This document shows positions 21,277-32,646 of a stretch of 64,000 nucleotides of DNA, piece after piece. This DNA is from Agarophyton chilense (Eukaryota > Rhodophyta > Florideophyceae > Gracilariales > Gracilariaceae): contig JARGXX010000092.1 of the NCBI GenBank assembly GCA_030374765.1, forward strand, positions 1,798,001 to 1,862,000, in the 5' to 3' direction. A program made the position numbers and the translations under genes. The notes below the pieces were generated by a model. The model did not search any database. It had not been told where the DNA came from and saw nothing but the letters and a program-made list of their open reading frames with translations. The stretch's first letter is position 1; every line of letters starts with the position of its first letter.

Positions 21277-23325
21277 TTACCAATAAAAGGGAGCACGTTC
21301 CCGCAGCGCCCGTACATTTCTTGCTTCCCAGTCGTCTTTGTGGACCCAATACTCTCCGATGGCATCTGCTTCAACCATCACCGCCCCTCCCTTCCATGGC
21401 AAGGTAGCTGTGTCCGTATCATCAATAAGACCTCCTTCAGAATCAATGTCCTTTAGAATCGCGGCAGCTGCGGCTAGCTCTTCATCAGTTTTACCCTTTC
21501 CTCCATCAATGACTGAAACATCATGAATGGTTACACCTGCATCTTGGAACCCCTTTTTGATGCGACCTTCCAAGGCCAACGCAATACCATCAATAGAAGC
21601 ACCACCTCCGGCGAGAACGACTGCGTTCAAATACCTTCTGTATGTGTCTGCAGTTCTAGATTGCTGGTCTGGTCTCTTGATCTCAACAGCTCTAGCGACA
21701 GACCAGATTATGGCGTCCACGATAGAAGACTCATTTGGATTGATTGTGAATGCCGCTGGTTGACCAGTTTCGTTTGCAAAAAGTCCTATTGGGAGGGCCG
21801 CCGTAGCGATACCTGATCTTCGCAAGTCGTTGAATATGTCGCTGACAAAATTGTCGTCCTCCGAATTGCGATCATATATAGTCCGCATTTTGATATGCTT
21901 CTTTGGAGTCATCATTTCGTTCGCTGCTTTCAGCAGCTTCGGATATATCAATCCGTAACAAGGGAGCGTTCGAATACCGACCCCAAGCTTTACTCGTAGC
22001 GATATACCACTCGGTGTCTTCACAACTGCCACGTTCATGTTGTCGTTCTCATCCACATTGAATCCCCCAAGTTGTTCCGTAGTTTTGCAAATAACTGTAG
22101 AAAAGTCTTCCGCAACATCTGCCTGTGACCTTTGACTTCCGTCTCGCGTGTTTGTGTTTTCAAGAACTGTATGCAGATTTGAATAATCTCGTAACAGAAC
22201 TTCAAAAGCATTTTGAATGTGCCATGATCCGTATTCAAGATGAATTCGGGATTCCCCGCATATCACACCATCTTCGACACAGGCGACAGTAGTCGCGGAA
22301 TGTCCAATATCAACGACAGCACACGTAGCAAGTCCCGCTCCAAAGGCACAAGAGACTGCACTTTGGTGAATGAAGATGGCCGCCGTTTGCATGGCCTTCG
22401 ATGAAAAAACCGCATCAACAAGCTCGGCTACATCTCTCCGCTGTGCGGTTTCCGGAACAACAAGAGCAACGAATGACTTTGCGTACCCATCATTAACGAA
22501 AAGAAAATCATGCTCGACATCCGATTTAGACGTCTTTGAATCTCCATTCGCTGCTGCTTTCATACGTAGTTTCGATCCCTTCCTCCTCGGATTTCTTCTG
22601 TCAGACGCTAATTGGGCGACCATATGGGATATAAGAACATCGAGAGATTTTCTTATCAAACTTGCAGGGGCTCCACAATCGAACAAGAGTTTTCCATCCC
22701 ACATTGGCATTATGATATCGTAGTTCTTTGCTCTCTCTTGATCACGAAGCAGCATTTCAACCTCATGGCCAACCAATACCTCAGTCCTGTCTCGCTTCAA
22801 TCTCGTTTGTTTTCCTGCCTCAGGTACAACTTCTATGGCAGCCTTCCACGGTATAGGGCGACCCCCTCCCCGACGCCGTTCGCTCAGAGCAAGCTCTTTC
22901 GCAACTGCTTCCTGGACCTCATCAAAAATGGCGCGTGCAGCCTTCAGGTCTTCGTCAGAGCGCGAATTGTGTAGAGGAACGCGAAAGGGTTCTCGCGTAG
23001 GATCCGCAACAGATTCGTCGCTCCGCAGAAAAGCTACAGCCGGAAAAACAATTCTTGGAGTTGAATCAGATGCAAACCCATATCGAATGGCAGACGATCC
23101 GAAAGAAAGAACAATGACGTCTTCTGGCTTTGGTTTCTGCAACCGAGTATCTGGTCGTAATCTGAGGTGCTGGTCACGCAGCTGAGGAATCCCATTTGTA
23201 ATCGAACTCTGAGCATCTGCGTCGCCATTCATACTCGCTGTTGGGCCGATGTCGTTTTCATTACCCATTGGTAGAAGTGAAGCTTCAGTTAACTGTACGG
23301 AGTCGTTTCTTCTCCTCGCGCTCAT
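21277..23325 (-). CDS. ARP8: actin-related protein 8 (INO80 complex)
   Basis: 682 residues from the ATG at 23325. An N-terminal extension rich in Asn/Asp precedes the actin fold. Actin-family blocks are present: a phosphate-1-like SFGSSAIRYG, a phosphate-2-like VVDIGHSATTVACVEDG, and an adenosine-type LAGGGASIDG near the C-terminus. The end, WKGGAVMVEADAIGEYWV...RALRERAPFYW, matches the diagnostic Arp8 tail (WKGGAV...LRERA-F-W) and not conventional actin. Insertions in the middle, including basic RRNPRRKGSK, are also typical of Arp8. Known: Arp8 is a nuclear subunit of the INO80 chromatin remodeler, binding nucleosomes and actin-Arp4. Assigned by the C-terminal signature. Confidence 0.85.
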   Translation of the reverse strand: MSARRRNDSVQLTEASLLPMGNENDIGPTASMNGDADAQSSITNGIPQLRDQHLRLRPDTRLQKPKPEDVIVLSFGSSAIRYGFASDSTPRIVFPAVAFLRSDESVADPTREPFRVPLHNSRSDEDLKAARAIFDEVQEAVAKELALSERRRGGGRPIPWKAAIEVVPEAGKQTRLKRDRTEVLVGHEVEMLLRDQERAKNYDIIMPMWDGKLLFDCGAPASLIRKSLDVLISHMVAQLASDRRNPRRKGSKLRMKAAANGDSKTSKSDVEHDFLFVNDGYAKSFVALVVPETAQRRDVAELVDAVFSSKAMQTAAIFIHQSAVSCAFGAGLATCAVVDIGHSATTVACVEDGVICGESRIHLEYGSWHIQNAFEVLLRDYSNLHTVLENTNTRDGSQRSQADVAEDFSTVICKTTEQLGGFNVDENDNMNVAVVKTPSGISLRVKLGVGIRTLPCYGLIYPKLLKAANEMMTPKKHIKMRTIYDRNSEDDNFVSDIFNDLRRSGIATAALPIGLFANETGQPAAFTINPNESSIVDAIIWSVARAVEIKRPDQQSRTADTYRRYLNAVVLAGGGASIDGIALALEGRIKKGFQDAGVTIHDVSVIDGGKGKTDEELAAAAAILKDIDSEGGLIDDTDTATLPWKGGAVMVEADAIGEYWVHKDDWEARNVRALRERAPFYW

Positions 23326-25210
23326 GAGAAAGCGATAAACTTTGGGTTATCGAGGTTTACACGAAGGCAAGGAGTAACGAGTAAACACCCAAGAGAATTT
23401 AATATTCTGAAACGGTGGAGTTCAAATTATATACGCCTAACATCTTCATTCGAAGACAGTAGCCCGTATTCCGGGCTCCAGGACGAAAACAGTGAATGAG
23501 GCTTTGATTACATCTACAAGGGTACTCACGGAATAACAATTGCGAAGGTATTCAGAACTCGCACGGAAAAGTTTTTGATGAATTGATTCCTGCCGCGCGA
23601 TACATGTGTAGGGTAACATTGCCTACTGTTGTACGAAGGGTAAGGTTACCACTCTGCCCTACAACAGTCGTGGCACCCCGTGACACCTGTCTTCAATACG
23701 TTGTTAGAGATGCTCTAGGTTTAGGGCTTGTCGTTTAGACAAACACATTGAACTGATCATCGTTCCGTGCCCGTGTTCGATATTTAAAAGATCGTTGTGT
23801 CGAGTCTGTCTCTGGCGTTTAATGCTGAACCCTTTTCGAATTGGAGAATAGACCTTAAAGGGGTTCCTGCAACACTGAAACGTTGACAAGGTGAGTACTA
23901 CCTTTCAGCGAGTGTAGAACAGTCCTGATTATCTAGACGTTTGGGCAGGTTTTCTCCTGGAGAGGCTGACCCTTATCTTCTAGGTGGTTTTGGAGGTGCA
24001 TTTGAAAGGATTAATGCTAGTTTTACGTTTACTTTGTGACGTATGTCACATGCTTAAGTTTCCCGCCTTCCGGGAGAGGGGGCTGACACGAAATAGAGTG
24101 GGCATGAGGCCCTTACGCTGTGCCGACACCCTCCTTCACCCCTTTAAGAGGGATCGCCAGGCTACATGTTACTTCCGGGACACGGGGGGCATCGAACTGC
24201 CAGGCAAAATAAAGAATGGACCAATTTCAGTTCCCCAACGATTTCTTTCTTAAAAACCATCTCGATGATAGTGTGCAACTCTACCACTACGAAGCGGAGA
24301 ATCAACTGCGACCCCTCGCTCTTATAGGCTGTTTTTAAACCTCCTACAAAAAGGAGGAAGAAACGAGCCATAGTTCATAGGAATGGTGATAATGTAAGCC
24401 CCTGAAGACCAACGGTGCCCTTTCGAAGTGAATCCTTTTTTCGCTGTACAAGAGCACTTCTCTTGGTCGGTACGGGCAGGTAGCTTTGTCCTATGAACGA
24501 AGTCGAGAAGCTTGGCGCGTTCCAATCATCTCTATCAGTGTTTATTGTTCTTTTTGTCTTTGCGTAGGCAATACACTAGGACGTGACATAGAATCTGTCA
24601 ATGGGCATTGTCAAGCTACGCAGGTTGCCCCTTTCGTACGTTCCGCAATGTATCGCTTCAACTTACGATTTAAGTAGGGTGCCCGATGCAGGAAAGGAGC
24701 GCAGTGAACTGCAATTGAGCTAATATCTCCTCTGCTTTTCATGCTTAGCTGTGCATTTTTTCCGTAGGTACCCACTGCGAGAGCAAGAGTGTAAAGTAAA
24801 CCAAGTTTACTGACTGCAGGAATCAAGTTCACAATAATCGTGTATCACATAGTTTCTGCAAGCATAATTCCACGAATGTTTCGATTCTATACCTGGATTC
24901 AATTCTGCTCCCCAAACACCAAGGTTCTCTCCAATCATATCACACAGTCAGACTTTGACGTTGCTAGCTTTTTGGATCCAGGCTCCGAAACCCTCTTGAC
25001 TGTCGAATAGCAGCTCTAAGCAGGAATGCTTTTTAGGAAAACTGATACCACAAGACGCTCGAGTTGTTCGTTCTCGGTGCTACTTTTTATGTAGTCCTCT
25101 CTCACTCTTATTGAGGTCCTTGTTTTCTCATTCCGAACAAGAAGTTCTTCTGTTCAAACGAATTGTCTCCCGTGGGAAGTCAAAATTTTCTTCCCGTACC
25201 ACGCTGTGAG
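23326..25210. other. 1.9-kb intergenic region, no gene recognised
   Basis: No domain-bearing frame. A weak nested inverted repeat (GTAGGGTAAC ... GTTAC ... CCCTAC, plus CTGTTGTA/TACAACAG) lies at about 23,608-23,670, and GTGACGTATGTCAC at about 24,036. Part of it presumably serves as the ARP8 promoter. Confidence 0.4.
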
Positions 25211-25618
25211 CTAGTTGGTCTGCAGTTCCACCTGAGAACCACCCCGAGAAGCCCTTTCAATTCCTTCAGCACCATCTCCAGCGCTTTCGTCCTCGCCGTC
25301 ATCAGGCTCACTTCGTAGTCGCCAGCGTGCACGCCCCCTGCGGAAGCTGCGTTCTGTTTTCCTGGAACTAGCTGCGTCAATCAAGGCATCAATAGTTTCC
25401 TTCACAATCATTTGGCACTCGCTCGGTTCAGCCGCTTGCTCCCTTGGTGAAGCCGGATGCTCACAGCGAATCCATTGTGGAACGACGACATGCGGGGCCA
25501 GTCTGCATGACTGGGTTGTCTTGCGCCACGGCCGAACACGGTCTATTGTCGCCGCTTCTGCTTCTGCGGCGATTCGTCGAAGTTCTCCACGAGTTCCGAG
25601 GGATGGTCGCAATGCCAT
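25211..25618 (-). CDS. small protein, possibly BCL7-like N-terminus
   Basis: 135 residues from the ATG at 25618. The N-terminal 45 residues contain GTRGELRRIAAEAEAATIDRVRPW, then VVVPQWIRC. This order (T-R..., helix, I-x-[KR]-V-R-x-W, short loop, W-[IV]-[PR]) recalls the BCL7 domain, a SWI/SNF-associated module, although the usual KKWVTVGDTSL segment is not clearly preserved. A central helix (MIVKETIDALIDAASS) follows, then a basic stretch (RRGRARWRLR) and an acidic tail (DDGEDESAGDG). It could equally be an unrelated hypothetical. The frame is open further upstream without clear start signals. Confidence 0.45.
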   Translation of the reverse strand: MALRPSLGTRGELRRIAAEAEAATIDRVRPWRKTTQSCRLAPHVVVPQWIRCEHPASPREQAAEPSECQMIVKETIDALIDAASSRKTERSFRRGRARWRLRSEPDDGEDESAGDGAEGIERASRGGSQVELQTN

Positions 25619-26539
25619 GAGTATTGTTGAGAAAATATGTCTCTGTATTTGAGTGAGCTTTGAATTGTCGTTTGTCTTGTTGTGTACCAAAGCAAAGTGG
25701 CTGATTCTCTGGCGTGGAAGATACGGCACTCCGTGGGGTCGGGTTACACAGTCTGCGGGGCGGTCGACAGTCAAGTGTGAAACGAGGTGAGAGTAAAGTA
25801 TTCACATTAGTCTCGAGTCGCAAGCGTCGGGGAAATGGAAGCTGCTCAGGACGGGCTTCGTGGGTTGTTTATAACATGGATGATAAATTAGAACTGATTT
25901 GTTTTGGTGTTTGAGGAAAAATCAATGTAGAGCACTTTTCCTCCCTTCGTCAGCTACGAGCCGCGTAATACGAGGGTATCGTCCAGCTGCTCCATTTCGC
26001 ACGCTCCATGTCACGTGGTACTTCCCAATAGATGGCATAGGAAGCACTATTCTGTCATTAGTCTATCATGATTATCAAGATGATTCAAGAGAACTTAAAT
26101 AACCGACCGATTTTCCACCTCTTTAACATAGAGAAAGAGAGACCAATCGGTGGAATGAGCCAGTCTAGGTGTTGTCTGCAGTACTGCGAAAAGCGATATC
26201 CCGAAGTGTGCTTTCGGAGACTACCGGTACACTTTTCTTGGGATGATGCTCCATCTTATGAGCATCCGTAGTACAAATCGTGCCATAGAACGCGTGCGGA
26301 AGACGTCGCAGAATGTCTGTCGCATGTTCAACGAAACCGATTAACTTCGAAGTACGGTACCCAAATGCATACAATTTGCTCATGATCATGAATACGGTGA
26401 CACAAGACGACGATGAACGTCTGCTTGATATAGGATAATACCATTCCCGGCTCGGTTCAGATGAGTCTGACCCAGATAAAACTATTTGATAGGTTGCCTA
26501 CACAAACGCCAAATTATACATTAATTCGTTGAAGCTGTT
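25619..26539. other. intergenic region
   Basis: No recognised gene. Presumably holds the promoter of the small gene on its left and the 3' flank of the kinase gene on its right. Confidence 0.4.
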
Positions 26540-27781
26540 TCACCGGACACTCAGGCTTTCTGCCTCAGGGTGGAACGCTACCACTTCCTGCCAAACAAGT
26601 TGTTTCAAATTTGATCTCGATGTTTTTCGAGGTGGTTCTGATTGGCAAAAATCATAGCTCTCATTCTCAGAATCAGGCTTTGTTCTCACCTGATCGAACC
26701 AGGGATGCCTTAAAGCGTCTTCAGCAGAAATCCGTTGCTTTGGTGAAAACAAGAGCATCTTCTTCACCAGATCAACAGCCAGAGGATCAACAGTGGGTCC
26801 CAGAAGCTCCGCAATTCGATTGTTACTGGACTTGCGCATCCGTTTCAGATACCACTGACCGTGAATAGGTAGTATTTCCACAAGATCCGGCGATGGGAAA
26901 CCGATATTGTCCACAATTTCTTGTAAATGTGAATGTTTAGCAGTGGAATCAAAAAGGTATTGATGACCGGGACGAATCAATTCTGCTATTACACATCCAG
27001 CTGCCCAAATGTCTACCTCTGCATCGTACTCAGCACCGAGACTCAGTTCCGGTGCACTCTGCAGTATAGTGGTTACAGCCCCACTCAGCTCCGGCTCTTG
27101 GCTAACAACGGGCGAATCTTCGAACAAAATATCCCGATTGGCTTTGCTGTAGAAACGTGATTCACCGAGATCGCACAACTGCACATTCATGTGCTCATCA
27201 AGTAGGACGTTTCTTGATTTAATATCCCGATGCATCAAACCCAAAGCATGCATATGTTCTAGAGCCGACAGCATCTCATAGGCTATTTTTTTTTGTGTTC
27301 CCTTGTCTTCCACTTTACCGTCCTTAAATGCCGTTTTCAAGTCTGTTTGGAGAAGAGGGGTTACGATGTAAACCGCATCCCACGCAGAATATTGCCCTGG
27401 AACGTCAATATCCAGCAAATGAGTGATATGTGGGTGGTGAAGATGCCTCAACAAGCGAACTTCTCGGAGAACATGTCTAGCCATTCGGGAAGAAGAAAAT
27501 GCGTTTAGAATCTTCTTTATTGCAACCCTTGAATTGTGCGTCGAGTCAATAGCTTTCACTACGAGCCCATATGAACCAGAACCAATTAACTTCATGTGAC
27601 GGTACCGCACGTCAACGAGGAACTCAGTGCTTGTCATCAATGGTCGTTCCAAAATGGCAAGGTTCAAAACAGCCCGACGCTTCACCATTTCATAGGTTTC
27701 TTTCGGCTCATGGAAGTTGTCATCGGGCTCACCATTATGGCTTTTCCTTTTCAGAGCGAATTTGGATAACAGATGATTCAT
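26540..27781 (-). CDS. MAP-kinase-like protein kinase (CMGC group)
   Basis: 413 residues from the ATG at 27781; the frame is open up to 28105 but that stretch lacks a domain. Kinase landmarks: Gly loop GSGSYG (67-72), Lys89 in VAIKK, Glu107 in the C helix, HRDIKSRN with Asp186, DLG (204-206), APE (243-245), Asp257 in VDIWAAG and Arg350. Layout and the C-terminal extension fit CMGC/MAPK-type kinases. Unusual: the activation segment between DLG and APE is about 36 residues and contains no T-x-Y dual-phosphorylation motif, having TTILQS where MAPKs have TxYVATRWYR. Catalytic residues are all present, so it is probably active but regulated differently. Substrates unknown. Confidence 0.8.
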   Translation of the reverse strand: MNHLLSKFALKRKSHNGEPDDNFHEPKETYEMVKRRAVLNLAILERPLMTSTEFLVDVRYRHMKLIGSGSYGLVVKAIDSTHNSRVAIKKILNAFSSSRMARHVLREVRLLRHLHHPHITHLLDIDVPGQYSAWDAVYIVTPLLQTDLKTAFKDGKVEDKGTQKKIAYEMLSALEHMHALGLMHRDIKSRNVLLDEHMNVQLCDLGESRFYSKANRDILFEDSPVVSQEPELSGAVTTILQSAPELSLGAEYDAEVDIWAAGCVIAELIRPGHQYLFDSTAKHSHLQEIVDNIGFPSPDLVEILPIHGQWYLKRMRKSSNNRIAELLGPTVDPLAVDLVKKMLLFSPKQRISAEDALRHPWFDQVRTKPDSENESYDFCQSEPPRKTSRSNLKQLVWQEVVAFHPEAESLSVR

Positions 27782-28608
27782 GACGTATGTATTCCGAGAG
27801 TGAGCGCAGTGAGATAGAGGCCTTGGAAGAAAAGCAAGCTCGTCGCCGAAGTGGAAGTCCTGTTGATAATGTTGCACAAGTTTTCTTTCAGCAAAGAAGT
27901 CAGTTCTTATTACGCATACGAAGCTGTAAGCAGATGAATATAAATGTATAAACACATATAACATATATATATGTAAATCTGTATTGCTCTGCACACCTTG
28001 ACTCAAATGATCGCGTCTTCTGTATCGAAACAGACGAGCAGTAGCACCACTTTCTGGGCGACAAGCGTAATTGCCCTCAAAATGGAATGAACCCTTTGCA
28101 GTCACGCAAGGCCTGTGCTCATACGACGAATAGCCGGGTGCAGACTCAGCGAAGCTGAGCTCTGTAGAAGGTGACCCGGAGCGGAGATGTCAGATGGGGT
28201 GGGTCAGACATAACAGCATGAAAGATATTGACCATGCGAAGTGACAAGTCTCATAAGAGGCAGTATAACCCAGATTAACAGGGACACGTCCTTGTCGGGC
28301 CTAGAACACAAAACTTTGGGCCCTACCGGCGAATATTTCACTAGTGAGAACCGGCACGATCTCAATGGGGAGATATTCGGACGGGAATCCGATTAAGACC
28401 AATATGATTCGAAGGTACAGTAAAACGTTGGCACTGAGTTGTTGGACATGTGTCCTCCCATTGAAACGCATTCGTTTATTTATATCTTAACTATCCTATC
28501 ACGGAGGATAGCAACAAAGAAACAATGAAATACCTTATTAGCCAAGTTAGAAAAGAGAGAGATCACCAAGTCGGAGAAGGGAGGGAGGGTGGGAAAAGAG
28601 AGAGGCAC
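27782..28608. other. kinase upstream region
   Basis: AT-rich ATATATATATG around 27,960 and otherwise no recognised gene. Likely 5' region of the kinase gene up to the start of the DIRS-like element. Confidence 0.4.
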
Positions 28609-28808
28609 AAAGACGATCACATTGCCACCATCGTCGGGCCGCTCCTTGACGCTTTTGTACCGCCAGCGGCGGCGCACGATCTTCATTGCAATGGCTCTCA
28701 TTGCCCGTATGCGTCGTGTAATCCGCACTGACTGGAGCAGTTTGCGCAATCCTCGCTATCCATGTGCAGTGCGTTTCATGCATATAAAGCGTCTACATTA
28801 CACGAAAC
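28609..28808 (+). repeat. direct repeat of DIRS-like element, left copy
   Basis: About 200 bp, roughly 90% identical by eye to 32647-32840 in the same orientation. Both contain ACCATCGTCGGGCCGCTCCT and end in GTCTACATTACACGAAAC. A TATAAAG lies near the right end. Confidence 0.85.
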
Positions 28809-28837
28809 CTCCAAGACATGTAATCGTCTGAACTGGT

Positions 28838-29131
28838 TCATGACGTTCTCGACAGTATGGAGGAGGGCATGGAAACGGAAGGCGGGAATAAAGGGCATCC
28901 GAAACCCCAGAAAGACGCGGCGGTGGTTCGAAACGTGCAATCAAAGTATAGATTAGCCATTTTGTAGCTGTCAGGACCCCACCAGAATCGAACTAGCCTA
29001 GCTGGAAAGAATGTACCAAGTAACAATTGCTCGGTGTGTGCTCCAATGCGTAGAGTGTGCGGAGTGTACTTTTCATACACAGGAGCAGAAATACAGAGGG
29101 CTGTGAAACATTTGCGTAAAGCAGCCGTCAA
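28838..29131 (-). pseudogene. tyrosine recombinase, C-terminal part
   Basis: The frame contains YTPHTLRIGAHT, matching the H-x-x-R catalytic box of DIRS/PAT-type tyrosine recombinases, followed by FWWGPDSYKMANLY, where the nucleophilic Tyr normally lies. The upstream half of the recombinase would fall in about 29,140-29,860 but is broken into short frames I cannot join with confidence. Known: the enzyme integrates circular cDNA without target duplication. Confidence 0.75.
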
Positions 29132-30479
29132 AGTAGCATTGTGATGTTACACAGGTTCCCCAGGCAGAGCGAAAAAGCGAACGTGCTTTCCACGAACCAC
29201 GGACCAGCGCCAGAGATTACGTCAATAGGCACTGCATATCTGCGAGACGATGATTGTGTGACAAAGCTTCTTTACTAGCCGCTCTGCTTTTTACCACGGA
29301 CAGTCAGGCAGTTATCTCCGAACGACTAACAGTATTCGGATCTGTTCGAAGAGAACCAACAGAACTGGCGCGAAGACCGTTAAAGTAATATGTAAACATC
29401 ACCATTGCTAGTTTCGGACTGTTTGAATGGAGTTCCTTGTGGTTGCTAATATGCACACTTTGATTACGTATTCGGCGGGAACACCGCAACGTACGGCTGG
29501 CGACGGAAATTGAGTTTCTTCCCAACGAGCGTAGGCTTGAGTGAAATGCGAAATGAAGGGAAACGTTGGGTCTGTGTCACATGTAAGTAGAACTTTCATT
29601 TGTCGAGCGGCGCTCAGATATTGAGGAACTGAGGCGAAACTGATTTTATGCCGTCCTTTCTCTCGAGCTTAGAAAAGCCAGCCGATATATGCCACAAAAT
29701 GTCCTTCGATGTCGGACAGTATCGTTCGGTTTTCGTCGAGACAGAACTCTTTCCAAATCTTCCATTGACAATTGCGAGTGCGCGTTGTCCGAACGCTCCC
29801 AGCAAATCTTTTGACTTATTCGAGTGAACGATACGAGCCCGCAGTTTCCCCAGCAACGGTGGCCACCCTGTGCTGACCAGCGGTTGACATGAGCATACGA
29901 TGCGCCGATCGAGTTAGAGGTTGATCTCCAGGAGGGCCGCTTGCCATGCCGAATTTAGGGACCTTTGTGCGTTTAAAACGTACGCTGGAGGTTCTGGTAG
30001 GATGGTTTTTCTCTGTTCCAGTTGTATGCGTGATGGTACCAGCCCTGAAGAGGCCATTTCGGGATTATCAGCATTGCCGGAGCTCGGTTCTGTCGAAGTT
30101 TCATTAAGGTTGCCATGATCAGGTCTATTAGTGGACACAACAGGCGCACTCCCTCGGTTCTCTTCCAAGATTGCGACAGTTCCTGGTACGTTTGCCGGCG
30201 CTGAAATACTGGGTGTTCCCCAAGTGGGCGGTAGGGAAAAGCATCCAGTGGAGCTCACCTATCAGCCAGAACGGAACGCCTGAGCCGTCGGTTTATTCGA
30301 AAGTCTCCGCGAAGGAACCGTCACGACAATGCATCTGCGAATGTGTGGGATCCGGACGGAAGCCATTCGGACCGGATCTGCATTCCTGGTTTGTTCAACA
30401 CAAGTTACAGACGTCGGAGTTCCTTCATGAGAGGCCGGCTGCACGAAACAAAAGAGTTTGTGACATGCACGACGGCCTG
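29132..30479. other. interior of DIRS-like element, unresolved
   Basis: Expected to hold the N-terminal recombinase and the RNase H end or methyltransferase. Only short interrupted minus-strand frames (29,304-29,525; 29,614-29,856; 29,914-30,258) are visible. Confidence 0.4.
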
Positions 30480-31760
30480 GTTGTCGAGATGTGGCAAAAT
30501 ACGGTTTCGTCGGCTCTCCACGATCTTGCGCCCGAGACTGCCCGACAGTAGAAGTCGAATGGCCTTTAACTCTCTTCGAGTTATGTACTGTGCGCGGTCT
30601 TGCCAGTTCCAGATGCCCTGAGATTTTTAATGCCCGTTCACGCCGGACGAGAAGTCCTCTAAGTTGACTGGTCCTCCGTAACCAACATCTGCCGCGTCGG
30701 AGTGCATAGCGCAGTCGGCGGTGAAGGAGACCATGAGACGACCATCCAACTATTGACCTGTGAGTCTCTTCCAACTGCGAAGATCCCGGATACTCTGATG
30801 GCTGAGCCTGCACCTTCTTATCGAGTCCCGTTTGCCGAGGCCGAAATCCCAATACAAAGAGCGCGTATAAAAACGAGCCCAGGGCATTCCCAGCAGTAAA
30901 AACACGCAGACGCCACAGAAATGCTGCAGCATTTCGACACTGACGTATCGCTGCCCCGGACGAACATCGATGAGCAGCTTTCGAGCAAGCTCTTGTGCAC
31001 TGCAAAGCTTGTGGGGCTGGACGTAGAAACGCGTTGTCGGCGTGTTCACCACCACGCTCAGGTGGATCACGACCTGCAAACAACTCCAATCTCCCTTGTC
31101 CGGATTGCGGGACAATCCTTATCGCTTCAGTAGAGCTTGCAAGTTGCGCCGAGCTCTCGCGCAGTGCGCCGGGCCAGCTATGACGCCAAATCTGGACGGA
31201 GCGATCAAGAAATCGTCCAAGTAGGCCAAGACTCTGTAACCGAAGCGCCGCAATTCCATGACGGATGGAGTCATCAACTGCGTAACCCATATCGGCGAGT
31301 GTCTCCATCCAAACGGCAAAGCGACACAACGAAAGTATCATCCATAGTAGGAGAACAGAAACCAGTCCCGCATGGCTGGCGCAAGCCGCATATGCCTGTA
31401 TCCTCTCTCGATATCCATGGACATGTAGTCTCCCGGCTGTAAGGTCATGGAAAATTCCTCCACGGATTCCATGCGTATTGATCCGAGGTTCCAGTGCTTG
31501 GACGGTATCGAAAGGTTGATGACGAAACGACCCTTGCGCCCTACTTCGTTCTCTTACCAGGTAGTAAAGGCCGACGAGACAAACACTCCCGCTCGTAAAC
31601 AACGTTCCACATGATTCCGTGACACTTCCTGATATATTAAAAGCTTGCAACCCTCTTCCAAGTCCCTCAACGCAAAGGCCTTGTCCTTTCCTGAATGCAG
31701 CATGTTCGACTGCTGCACACCATGACCCGGGGTTAAGGGCCGAGCGGGAGCTTCGCACAC
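30480..31760 (-). pseudogene. DIRS-type reverse transcriptase and RNase H
   Basis: One frame, read through stops, gives RT block GRFVINLSIPSKHWN, then DYMSMDIERGYRHMRL, LPFGWRHSP and the catalytic YLDDFLIAP (around 31,205). A SHQSIRDLRSWKRL connection and RNase H pieces follow (HSDAADVGYGG and ITRRELKAIRLL, about 30,560-30,720). The LPFGWRHSP and SHQ-x-IRDLR-x-W motifs are typical of DIRS-group RT. Stops seen: TAA 31554-31556, TGA 31338-31340, one at about 31,119, TAG 30750-30752 and others. The 526-residue frame at 30262-31842 is a shadow in another phase, not the real protein. Confidence 0.8.
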
Positions 31761-31867
31761 ACCATCCTTGATTCCTCGGTAGAGGTATTCCGAGCAACCA
31801 ATCTCGCGCCATCCTTCGTCTTTGCGCTGTGTTGCACGCCATAGATAGTGCGAGGGTTTGATATTGC

Positions 31868-32560
31868 CTACTGTTCTTTGGCGAACGAACCCCTTCCCCT
31901 ACTGCGCTTTGTCGCGTTGCTGGCGTGGAGGGTTGATACTGCCTTCATTAACTGGGTCTCCATGTGTGATCCCAGACGTCCCATGGGATCTTCTAAATCG
32001 TCTGCTGCCGCAATATCCCCTTTTTTCTCCAACATAGGCAGCATCAGTTTTGTGTGAGTGGGATCTTCTGCCGCCATTTTGTAGAACTGTGAGCGAAGAC
32101 CCACCACTTGCAGGGCGTAGTTAATCGAAACAATGGCCCAAATGTCAAACTTCTTGGCTTCTTCCTCTTTATTATCGACCAATGACTCTTCACGCAATGC
32201 GATGGCAGCCTCATGGAAAGCCATCCAGTATCCAGCTGCGTTACTGTAGTTAGCCTCGTATTTGGAAACAGGCCTCATGCTGGTGTGCTTCTCCATATGC
32301 CTGCGCAAGGGCCACTCACGATGCGGAAAAACCGACCATGAAACGCTTGAACTGCGGGGCCCTGTTCATACGAACAGCGAGTCAATCCGCAGTCCTTATC
32401 ATCTCGACAACGTCGGGCGACTTTGGCATATGGAACCATGTAAGCTTCGTCAATCCCCGCGGCCTCCAAAGAACCTTTGCTTTGCAACGTTTTCCCTTTT
32501 TCCAGCAGCGCGCTAACGTGTGCCGAGCTATTTTTGAAAGCACTCAATGTCATACAGATC
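31868..32560 (-). pseudogene. gag-like ORF1 of DIRS-like element
   Basis: Two overlapping minus-strand frames (32275-32781, whose right part lies in the repeat, and 31868-32308) look like one protein split by a frameshift near 32,300. They contain LSAFKNSSAHVSALLEKG, a Cys-containing RRCRDDKDCGLTRC stretch and a helical C-terminal part with ALQVVGLRSQFYKMA. No catalytic motif. The position upstream of RT fits a structural gag-like protein; assignment rests on context. Confidence 0.5.
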
Positions 32561-32646
32561 ACCAATCTGCTCAGCCAACCCAGTTTGGCCAACACGAACC
32601 GCCTGCCGCCGACTTTCGGGGACTCTCTTGAAAAGAGAGTTTCACG

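Noticed and set aside
23608-23670. Nested inverted repeat as a regulatory RNA or MITE
   Set aside because: Stems are short and imperfect, with no target duplication or second copy noticed.
27782-28105. Upstream extension of the kinase frame
   Set aside because: No domain, and the extended start is not an ATG; the ATG at 27781 precedes a normal kinase N-lobe.
30262-31842. 526-codon minus-strand ORF
   Set aside because: It overlaps the DIRS-like RT/RNase H in another phase and has no domain of its own; the real motifs lie in the alternative phase.
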